Positions 7,291 to 14,928 of a DNA stretch of 60,583 bases are shown piece by piece. The stretch covers positions 1-60,583 of the forward strand of contig JAGFCA010000038.1 of NCBI GenBank assembly GCA_022394755.1. The letters are read 5' to 3'. Under the pieces are notes generated by a model. The model was not told the origin of the DNA. It was given only the letters and a program-made list of their open reading frames with translations, and searched no databases. This stretch comes from Candidatus Poribacteria bacterium. GTDB taxonomy: Bacteria; Poribacteria; WGA-4E; WGA-3G. Every line of letters starts with the position of its first letter. Positions within the stretch are counted from its first letter, which is position 1. The position numbers and the translations under genes are program-made.

Positions 7291-8307
7291 TTAATTAGCT
7301 CCAGTTAGGTCATGCATATGGCCATGACGGTGTTTTGTAGCATAATTAGCGTGATTATGCCAAAGGTCACCGTCAGGGATATACACTGAGTTATTCACTA
7401 CCCCTCCTGCATGCCGATGTTCTTGTTCTTCATGCTCTGAAATTCCCAATCTGGTCCAATCCGCTCTTTTCATCTGAAGTATAACATTGACGAAACTATT
7501 ATAATTATTAAGTGTACTTTCACTGACACGTCTATATTGGTAAGTACGGAAGGTCTTTGTACTAGCTCCTACCCTAAATTTGGTTGTTATTGCATATCTA
7601 CCATCCGGTTGTTGGACAGGGGTTTCTAACACAGAACTGCAGTAAACCTGTACATCATAGTTACCCACAGCCGTAATACCATCATGTGTGTATCCAAAGG
7701 GTGTTAAGAAGGCAATGTTACTCGTGCCATCTTGTGCTTGTTGTGTAATCTCCTCTGTATCAACTGGAGACAATGGTATTCCATCTTCAGGGGCAGTATC
7801 AGTTGAATCAGTCTCAGACACAATTTCAGTTTCAGTTTCAGTTTCAGTTTCAGTCTCAACTATTTCTTCAACAAGTGTGTTTACTTCCTCTTCAGTAGGT
7901 GATTCAGAGAATAATTCTTGATTTGTGTCTCGAGAAGTATCAGTTGTTTCCGATTCTGCAGTTCCAGATTCATCCTCAACGGGTTCTGGTGTTTCAGTAA
8001 TTGCCTGTTCAACAAGTTCTTCTACAACTTGTTTAGTAACACTTACGACTTCCTCTGGTGTCGGTTCGTTGCCATTAATGTCTGTCAATGTTTCCTTAAC
8101 AACTGCGGTAATAGGTTTGTTTTCATTAACAATAGTTCCATCTGGCAATTCAATATCAGTTGAAACAATACCAAATGATTTCAAGTTGATACGATATACA
8201 TCTTCTGCCTTATCATATTTCCATAGGAATCTGTCCCCACCTTGACCACAGGCAATGATGACTACACAAATTAATAATATATAGGTTACTTTAATCGTGA
8301 TATTCAT
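7291..8307 (-). CDS. His-rich tail lipoprotein, paralogue 1
   Basis: 338 residues from the ATG at 8307 (AAGGAG about 11 bases upstream; a GTG at 8319 overlaps that site and is less likely). The lipobox VIIAC ends a short signal peptide, giving a lipidated Cys after about 20 residues. Then come a conserved DRFLWKYDKAEDVYRINLKS segment, a Thr/Glu-rich acidic stretch with (ET)n from a hexanucleotide repeat, and a C-terminal domain ending in His-rich segments: EHRHAG, WHNHANY and KHRHGHMHD. The His clusters suggest divalent-metal binding at the cell envelope; this is inference. Closest relatives are the genes at 10110 and 12694, from which its central region (about 190-300) has diverged most. No family name known to me. 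Confidence 0.75.
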   Translation of the reverse strand: MNITIKVTYILLICVVIIACGQGGDRFLWKYDKAEDVYRINLKSFGIVSTDIELPDGTIVNENKPITAVVKETLTDINGNEPTPEEVVSVTKQVVEELVEQAITETPEPVEDESGTAESETTDTSRDTNQELFSESPTEEEVNTLVEEIVETETETETETEIVSETDSTDTAPEDGIPLSPVDTEEITQQAQDGTSNIAFLTPFGYTHDGITAVGNYDVQVYCSSVLETPVQQPDGRYAITTKFRVGASTKTFRTYQYRRVSESTLNNYNSFVNVILQMKRADWTRLGISEHEEQEHRHAGGVVNNSVYIPDGDLWHNHANYATKHRHGHMHDLTGAN

Positions 8308-8529
8308 TTTAATTTTCACTCCTTACAATAACGACAAGCCTAATATACTTTCAGATACTACATACATTATCGATATACTATATATACAATTTGTAGTAAT
8401 AAGTAATTTATAGACGAGACATTATAACGAATTAAGGGTTTTTTGTTAGTTCTATTAAACTGGCATCAATCTACACATTCTATACTTTAGAGATTGGTAA
8501 ATGATTAGTTATTAAACAATAAAAATTAG

Positions 8530-8957
8530 CCAAAAATATTTCAGGTACTAACAGGTCATACCCCAGATGAGTTTTCAGAACTTTCTCCTTGTTTTTTAGA
8601 TGTTTTTTAGATTATGTTCAAACATATACTCTTGTAGGAAAACAAAGAAAAAACGGGGATATACCTCTTATAAAAATAGTTGTTTGATACCAATGAAGAG
8701 ATGTTGTAATTTTATCTTGATTTACTTGCGAAAACCGATGACACAGGATGTTATCGGTGAACTCTTTGATATGACTCAACCCCTGATATACGAATACAGG
8801 TAACGAATACAAGTAGAACACGTGATTAGTGGGGTGAAGAGAAATCATATTGTAAAAGATTAAGTTTCAAAACTGGAAAAAGGTTTCAGCGACTTAGTAA
8901 TGGAAACTTGTTTGTGGATTACACAACTTTAGATTGAACTTCAGACCTTGGTGCTAT
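8530..8957 (+). pseudogene. Internally deleted IS5-type transposase remnant
   Basis: The frame starting at 8530 reads PKIFQVLTGHTPDEFSELSP, like the start of an IS5-family transposase. A shifted frame gives the helix-turn-helix part (KPMTQDVIGELFDMTQPLIY near 8728-8790), and then the sequence jumps straight to the C-terminal motif VEHVISGVKRNHIVKD (about 8815) and METCLWITQL. The DDE core is missing. Frameshifts and stops make it non-functional. Confidence 0.65.
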
Positions 8958-9352
8958 AATATTAATCAGATTAAATCATTATAACATTTAATAATAACTA
9001 ATTTATTATTGATTTATTAGGATTATACTAACTTAAAATAAAAAAGTCAATTATATTATATAATTATCAACTGATCTCATACAATTCGATAATTTAGAAT
9101 AGACTATCAATTATGTTATAGGCTATTTCATGAATAGGTTTTCTAATTTCTTACTTAATATTCCAATAGATACAGATAGAATGTGTTATCAATATCCACT
9201 CTTATAATTCATAAAATAATATACAGACATATATATTCATATTTTTCAAATAATCTTATGGTATATAATCTAATGTTGACATAACAAAATAATTTATATA
9301 ATGGGTTGTGCTAAATGGGTTTTAGCAACTAATTATTTCACATTAATGTGAA
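8958..9352. other. AT-rich spacer
   Basis: About 400 very AT-rich bases between two transposase remnants; nothing coding or clearly structured seen. Confidence 0.5.
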
Positions 9353-9770
9353 AAAAAGAAATGCCATACAGTAAAAAAGAATTTGATTATTGATGAAACC
9401 TGTAAAGTCATCTTATTGACAGCCTCTTTTGAAGGAAAATGCCATGACAAATTTATAGCCGATACGGTGGGATATTGTGTGTCTCAAAGAAGCACTTTGT
9501 ATCAAGATAACGGCTTTCAAGGTTTATCCTTCCAAATATAAACATTGTTCAATCTAAGAAAAAACCGAAAGGTGAAGAACTTACGGTTGAAGAAAAAGAA
9601 ACGAATAAGAATATAGCAACTATAGGAATACGTGTAGAACATGCAATAAGTGGTGTAAAAAGATACTGTGTCGTAAAAGATAACCTCAGGAATTGGAAGA
9701 AAGGGTTTGATGATTAGCTATGGAAACCTGTTGTGGCTTACACAACTTCCCTCTGAACTTTATACTCTGG
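9353..9770 (+). pseudogene. 5'-truncated IS5-type transposase remnant
   Basis: Begins in the DDE domain (KCHTVKKNLIIDETCK), keeps FEGKCHDKFIAD and LYQDNGFQG, which hold the expected aspartates, then breaks by a stop near 9537. It resumes as KKKPKGEELTVEEKETNKN and IRVEHAISGVKRYCVVKD, and after another stop as METCCGLHN in a shifted frame. This order matches the IS5-related transposases that end in RVEHxIxGVKR...NWKKGF. It complements the parts missing from 8530-8957 but overlaps it at the C-terminal end, so the two are separate copies. Confidence 0.7.
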
Positions 9771-10109
9771 TGTTAAGAAACTCCTGTTATTTAATTCATT
9801 ATAATGTCTATTATTATCGTTAATACAAGGTTAATATTTTGCGACTTTTGTATGCCTGGATCATCGAATACGAGGTTTATACAGATTTGGATGTGAAGAG
9901 GCTTTTTGAGGGTAGAAGGTTTTCTTTAACATACTAAAGTTAAGAATCAACGATATTAATCTGATATAGACACTCTTACCGTTGATTCTTAATTTTTAGG
10001 TGTGAAATGTATTCCTTTAAGAAACATCTATGTAAAGACGTTTTTGAGAACATTAATATACAAGAAATTCATTATTGTATACCGTTATTTTTTGAATACA
10101 CTTATTAAG
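9771..10109. other. Spacer with downstream flank of a duplicated block
   Basis: From about 9885 the sequence matches the stretch from 12475. It contains the hairpin at 9940-9992. No gene seen. Confidence 0.5.
9940..9992 (-). terminator. Hairpin after lipoprotein paralogue 2
   Basis: TTAAGAATCAACG (9940-9952) pairs with CGTTGATTCTTAA (9980-9992), a perfect 13-base stem with a 27-base loop. It lies about 120 bases past the stop codon at 10110 and is conserved in the duplicate (12523-12575). Terminator function is plausible; no U-run follows on the minus strand. Confidence 0.45.
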
Positions 10110-11171
10110 TTAAGGTACAGTGTATGAATCCCTAACATGTAGATGACGATGTCTCGTAGCGCCTCCATGAGTGTGCCAATATTCATTGACAGGGTCATTG
10201 ATAGAAAGATCATAATTAGATACTCGGTTAGAATTTCCATGATGATGTTGTTCATCTTCAAACTCTGTTAAACCTAAGTCCGCATAATACTGATCTTTCA
10301 TTTGTTGAATTATACTATTGAAACTTGAAGTTGAATTATAACTACTGCTGCTGAGAGTTCTATGATACAGAACACTAAACCTATAATCTATCAATCCTAT
10401 AGACGTACTTTGATCTGGATGACTAACCGGTAAGTCCAAAGGCGATATAGGTATATTGGTTGTAACCAAGAAATTACCATCAAAATCACTTGTGGTACTG
10501 TCAATGCTTGTAACGCTGGTAATTAGAGAGCGGCACATAGAAGAAGTATTAGTGTCCCCTTCAGCTGCGTTATCTTTGTTGCTTGGATTTATCCAAACGA
10601 AGTAACTTGTACAATCTTGCGCTTGTTGTGTAATAATTTCTGTTTCTACTGGAGACAACTGTGTTCCTTCTTCCGGTGCAGTATTTGATGCATCTTCCAC
10701 AGATTCTGTTTCAGTATTCTCAACAATCTCTTCAACAATAGTACTTACTTCTTCTTCAGTGGGGGATTCAAGTAATAACTCTTGCTTCGTGTCTGGAGAA
10801 GTATCAGTTGTTTCTGATTCTGCAGTTCCAGATTCAGCCTCAACGGGATCTGGTGTTTCAGTATTTGCCTGTTCAACAAGTTCTTCTACAACTTGTTTAG
10901 TAACACTTACGACTTCCTCCTCAGTCGGTTCGGCATCATTAATGTCGGTCAATGTATCCTTAACAACAGCAGTAATAGGTTTGATTTCTTCAATTATAGT
11001 TCCATCCGCCAATTCAACCTCTGATGAGACTATACCAAATGATTTCAAGTTGATATAATAAACATCTTCTGTCTTATCATATTTCCATAAGAATCTGTCC
11101 CCACCTTGTCCGCAGGCAATGATGACTACACAGATTATTAATATATATGTTGCTTTTATCGTGATATTCAT
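10110..11171 (-). CDS. His-rich tail lipoprotein, paralogue 2
   Basis: 353 residues. Signal peptide with lipobox IIAC (Cys at about 20); the DRFLWKYDKTEDVYYINLKS segment; KDTLTDINDAEPTEEEVVSV; an acidic Ser/Thr/Glu-rich linker (about 100-185); then a Ser-rich globular part with SVLYHRTLSSSSYNS; and a C-terminus with EQHHHG, YWHTHG and TRHRHLHVRD. AGAGG lies about 8 bases upstream of the ATG. Very similar to the gene at 12694, with which it shares flanking DNA, so the two arose by a recent tandem duplication. Probably anchored in the outer or inner membrane with the His-rich tail in the periplasm or outside; metal binding is inferred from the His clusters only. Confidence 0.75.
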   Translation of the reverse strand: MNITIKATYILIICVVIIACGQGGDRFLWKYDKTEDVYYINLKSFGIVSSEVELADGTIIEEIKPITAVVKDTLTDINDAEPTEEEVVSVTKQVVEELVEQANTETPDPVEAESGTAESETTDTSPDTKQELLLESPTEEEVSTIVEEIVENTETESVEDASNTAPEEGTQLSPVETEIITQQAQDCTSYFVWINPSNKDNAAEGDTNTSSMCRSLITSVTSIDSTTSDFDGNFLVTTNIPISPLDLPVSHPDQSTSIGLIDYRFSVLYHRTLSSSSYNSTSSFNSIIQQMKDQYYADLGLTEFEDEQHHHGNSNRVSNYDLSINDPVNEYWHTHGGATRHRHLHVRDSYTVP

Positions 11172-11274
11172 TTTAATTTCCTCTCCCGAATAACGTCAAG
11201 TCACATACATTTTAAGTTTAAGTATTAGGACTTAAAAATCGTTATTCTCTTATTTTTTTATGACTCAATTTTTC

Positions 11275-11293
11275 ATCATACTGTTCGTATGAT
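11275..11293. promoter_or_regulatory. Conserved palindrome upstream of lipoprotein paralogue 2
   Basis: ATCATACTGTTCGTATGAT, a 7-base inverted repeat about 105 bases before the start codon at 11171, followed by a T-rich run. The same site (TCATACTGTTGGTATGA) is kept at 13863-13879 in the duplicate. It could be an operator or an upstream terminator. Confidence 0.4.
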
Positions 11294-12166
11294 TTATTTT
11301 TTACTAATTGGGTTATTCATACTCATAATGGGGATGAGATATGAATTTTCATAGCTCGTTCTATAACGTATCTTTCTTTCACACCATAAAGATATTTAGA
11401 AGGTTAGATACCACTGTAATGCTTCTGTAATATAGACTACATGCGTTTTTTACCGTTAGATTCCGAATCAACAGTCTAAATCTCATTTGGCTTTCTCGTG
11501 TTAGAAACCATCCCTTCCGCTTCAAAAAGATTTATATTTTGGAGAAATGTAGTTTCTACACCTTATATCAAACACACTGATTTGGTAAAATATAGGTGAG
11601 GGTATTGATAATGTTATGTAACAGTCTTGATATTATCAAATACCACAATACTTTCAGGCTTGATTATTCTGAATCTAATTTGTCCATTTCAAAAGTAATA
11701 TAAATCGTATTTAAAAACATTAAAACTATATTATCATAATGAATATTATGACTATTGTTACTACAAACGTTAATCTATGTTAATCGTTGCACAATAAATA
11801 TCCTTCGGTTTGTCTATACTTTGCCTTTATCCATCTTACCTAAGGTTTAAGATAGATATCGCCCTAAATTACAGACATACCGTTTATAGCTATTGGTTTT
11901 TAGTTATTAGTTTCGGAGGTATTGTTAATCCGGGGCGGATATATAGAAATTTATTGATTAGCGGTATTCGTTATATTCTACATCGGTGAATCAACGGTAT
12001 GAACGTCTTATGGGGTTAATAGGGAAACCGAAGCTACCATTACTGGGTAAGTACTAAACTGACATCTATGATTCTCTTGAATACTGCAAGCTACCAGAGG
12101 GTAATTGTTGGATGAGTATGGGGATGGGAATGGGAATGTTGAGACTACAAACTAATGCTTACAGCA

Positions 12167-12295
12167 TATCACATAAATACGAATCGGGCGTTTTTAGTAA
12201 ATTCCTTTTTCGTAGGGACGGGGTTTCCCCGCCGGTGTATCAATATATAATGCATGGTAAGATCCAAGAATCTTGCAAATATTATTGATGAGATA
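12167..12295. mobile_element. 129-bp MITE, second copy
   Basis: Same length and order of blocks as 4210-4338. The terminal inverted repeats have decayed (TATCACATAAAT against ATTGATGAGATA). The direct repeat at 12301 follows only five bases later. Confidence 0.7.
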
Positions 12296-12300
12296 AACTC

Positions 12301-12433
12301 TATAAACATTCCGTCACTACGGGACTCACTAAGGCTCTATATAGTTTTTCTATAAACATTCCGTTCTTACGGAACTCCAAATTTTCAGTTAATTAGTTGT
12401 ATTTAGATGAAAATAGTAATGTGGATATTTCAA
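12301..12433. repeat. 133-bp dispersed direct repeat, copy B
   Basis: Matches 6547-6679 without length change and only a handful of substitutions, e.g. CCGTTCTTACGGAAC for CCGTTCCTACGGGAC. Confidence 0.8.
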
Positions 12434-12522
12434 CAGGACTTACGCAAAATACTGAATTATCAGTCAGTTTAGGATAAGAAGAGACTTTTTGAGGGAAGAG
12501 GGTTTTCTTTAAAATACTGAAG

Positions 12523-12575
12523 TTAAGAATCAACGATATTAACCTGATATAGAGATTCTTACCGTTGATTCTTAA
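12523..12575 (-). terminator. Hairpin after lipoprotein paralogue 3
   Basis: TTAAGAATCAACG (12523-12535) pairs with CGTTGATTCTTAA (12563-12575), the conserved copy of 9940-9992, about 120 bases past the stop codon at 12694. Confidence 0.45.
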
Positions 12576-12693
12576 TTTGGAGGGTGTAATGTGTATTCCT
12601 TTAAGAACGACTATGATGCGACGTTTTTAAGAACATTCATATTACTTGAATATCATTCTCGTTTACAGTTATTCTGTGAATACACTTATTAAG

Positions 12694-13761
12694 TTAAGGT
12701 ACAATGTATGAATCCCTAACATGTAAATGACGGTGTCTCGAATCAACCCCATGCGTGTGCCAATATTCTGTGTCAGGTTCATTGATAGAAAGATCATAAT
12801 CAGATACTTGGTTAGAATCTCCATGATGATGTTGTTCATCTTCAAAATCTGTTAAACCTAAGTCCTGAAAATACTGATCTTTCATTTGTTGAATTATCCT
12901 ATTGAAACTGGTAGTTGAATTATAGCTACTGCTACTGAGAGTTCTATGATACAGAACACTGAACCTATAATCTATTAAATTCCCAGGAAGACTTTGATCT
13001 GGATGATTAGCCGGTAACTCCGATGACAATATAGATATATTGGTTGTAACCAAAAAATTACCATCAAAATCACTTGTGGAACTGTCAATGCTTTCCACAC
13101 GCGTAACAAAGGAACGACACATAGCAGAAATATTAGAGTTACCTTCAGCCACGTTATCTCTGTTACTTGGATTTAACCAAACGAAGTAGCTTGAGCAATT
13201 TTGTGCTTGTTGTGTAATAATTTCTGTTTCTACTGGAGACAACGATATTCCATCCTCAGGTGCAGTATTTGTTGAATCAGCAACAGATTCTGTTTCAGAA
13301 TCAACTATCCCTTCGACAATAGTATTTACTTCTTCTTCTGTAGGTGATTCAGGGAATAATTCTTGATTTGTTTCTCGAGAAGTATCAGTTGTTTCTGTAT
13401 TTGTCGTTCCAGATTCAGTCGTTTCAGAATCAACGGAATCTGGTGTTTTTTCATTAGCTTGTTCCACAAGTTCTTCTACAACTTGTTTAGTAACACTTAC
13501 GACTTCCTCCTCTGTCGGTTCGACATTATTAATGTCTGTCAATGTATCCTTAACAACAACTGTTATAGGTTTGATTTCTTCGACTATAGTTCCATCCGCT
13601 AATTCAACCTCAGATGATACTATTCCAAATGATTTCAAGTTGATATGATAAACATCTTCTACTTTATCATACTTCCATAAGAATCTGTCCCCACCTTGTC
13701 CGCAGGCAATGATGACTACACAGATTAATAATATATATGTTGCTTTTATCGTGATATTCAT
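12694..13761 (-). CDS. His-rich tail lipoprotein, paralogue 3
   Basis: 355 residues with the same plan as paralogue 2: lipobox IIAC, DRFLWKYDKVEDVYHINLKS, acidic linker (about 100-185), Ser-rich domain with SVLYHRTLSSSSYNST, and a tail with EQHHHG, EYWHTHG and SRHRHLHVRD. The ATG has AGAGG about 8 bases upstream, identical to paralogue 2. The strongly kept positions are the N-terminal WKYD segment and the C-terminal His motifs, while the acidic linker varies in length, which suggests that the two ends carry the function. Function unknown; metal handling at the envelope is the simplest guess. Confidence 0.75.
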   Translation of the reverse strand: MNITIKATYILLICVVIIACGQGGDRFLWKYDKVEDVYHINLKSFGIVSSEVELADGTIVEEIKPITVVVKDTLTDINNVEPTEEEVVSVTKQVVEELVEQANEKTPDSVDSETTESGTTNTETTDTSRETNQELFPESPTEEEVNTIVEGIVDSETESVADSTNTAPEDGISLSPVETEIITQQAQNCSSYFVWLNPSNRDNVAEGNSNISAMCRSFVTRVESIDSSTSDFDGNFLVTTNISILSSELPANHPDQSLPGNLIDYRFSVLYHRTLSSSSYNSTTSFNRIIQQMKDQYFQDLGLTDFEDEQHHHGDSNQVSDYDLSINEPDTEYWHTHGVDSRHRHLHVRDSYIVP

Positions 13762-13862
13762 TTTAATTTCCTCTCCCGAATAACGTCAAGTCACATACAT
13801 TTTAAGATTAAGCATTAGGACTTAACTGTCGTTATTCAATTGTTCTTATTGTCAATTTTTCT

Positions 13863-13879
13863 TCATACTGTTGGTATGA
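13863..13879. promoter_or_regulatory. Conserved palindrome upstream of lipoprotein paralogue 3
   Basis: TCATACTGTTGGTATGA, counterpart of 11275-11293, about 100 bases before the start codon at 13761. Confidence 0.4.
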
Positions 13880-14889
13880 TTTATTTTTTACTAATTGGGT
13901 TATTCATACTCATACTGGGGATGAAATATGAATTGTTAATAGATGTTATATAACATACCTTTCTTTACCCAAATCAGATATTTAGAAGGTTAGGATGCAA
14001 CTGTAATACAACTGTGATATATACAACTTGCCGTTTTTGGATTTAGATCCCGAATCAACAGTATTAATAACTTTTGCTTTCCCGTGGTAAAACTATCTCT
14101 TCCTTTTCAATAAGAGGCATATATAGGGAGAAATGTAGTTTCTCCTCCTTATATCAAACACACCGAATTGGTTAAATATAGGTGAGGCTATTGATTATAT
14201 TTTGCAATAGACCTGTTATTATCTAATACCACAATATTTTCAAATATGACTATTCTGCAACAAATTAGTCAAATTTTAAATAATAATGAACATTATTTTA
14301 TAATAATTATTATATAATTATTATAATGTCCTATTATGTCTTATGTTACTTCAAACGTTAATTTATGTTATTCGTTGCAACTTAGAATTTCATCTATTCA
14401 AATTGCTGTAGATTCAATATGGAAAACAGTTTTGATTACAAACTTACAGTTAAAATGAATCGTTTAACTGTATAGAGTTACTGAGTTTATTTTCCTCAGA
14501 AGTCTATTTTAGTAGATTGGATGTGTATGGGTAGGAATGGCTGAGACTAAAGTGAGTTGATAAATCTAATATTATTGATCAGTGCGGTGAATCAGAGTCT
14601 GGAATTAACGGTATGAATGCCTTATAGCATACACCGAGAAACCGCACCTACCATGGCTGTGGTAGTAATATTCTTGGAAGAATGAAGCTCATTTCCATAT
14701 TATCAAACTCACGTGGGACTATAAATAAAAGTTTGTACAACAAGATACAGGTGGGTTTTAACATTTGTAAAATGATTATCCATCAACAAATGCTTCGTAG
14801 CTCTCATAATACAGCACAAACTGGAAGTTTATACTACATTAACAAGCATTAAAAAGAGACTTAATTATCAGAAATGGTATTAGGATAGG

Positions 14890-14917
14890 ATAGGAGGGAA
14901 TGGTTATCCCCTCCTAT
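14890..14917 (-). terminator. Likely terminator of the giant adhesin gene
   Basis: ATAGGAGGG and CCCTCCTAT form a 9-base stem (14890-14898 with 14909-14917) just past the stop codon at 14929. No clear U-run. Confidence 0.5.
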
Positions 14918-14928
14918 AATCAGTGTAC

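Larger units (their letters stand above)
9885..11800. repeat. Duplicated block, copy 1 (lipoprotein gene plus flanks)
   Basis: Sequence from the downstream hairpin through the lipoprotein gene and several hundred bases of upstream region corresponds to about 12475-14390. Upstream landmarks shared by both are TCATACTGTT-GTATGATTTA and TACTAATTGGGTTATTCATA. Boundaries are approximate. Confidence 0.6.
11172..12693. other. Gene-free 1.5-kb stretch with repeats
   Basis: Holds the conserved upstream region of paralogue 2 (palindrome 11275-11293), a short dispersed box AATCAACGGTATGAACG (about 11989), the MITE at 12167-12295, the direct repeat 12301-12433 and the hairpin 12523-12575. No intact gene seen. 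Confidence 0.55.
12475..14390. repeat. Duplicated block, copy 2 (lipoprotein gene plus flanks)
   Basis: Counterpart of about 9885-11800: downstream hairpin, gene and upstream region in the same order and orientation. Divergence rises toward the upstream edge, so the limit near 14390 is approximate. Confidence 0.6.
13762..14928. other. Gene-free 1.2-kb stretch
   Basis: The first 600 bases are the upstream half of the duplicated block. Further on, a dispersed box (AATTAACGGTATGAATGCC near 14600; GAGAAACCGCACCTACCAT near 14637) related to ones near 12000 and 28310 is seen. Nothing coding. Confidence 0.55.
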
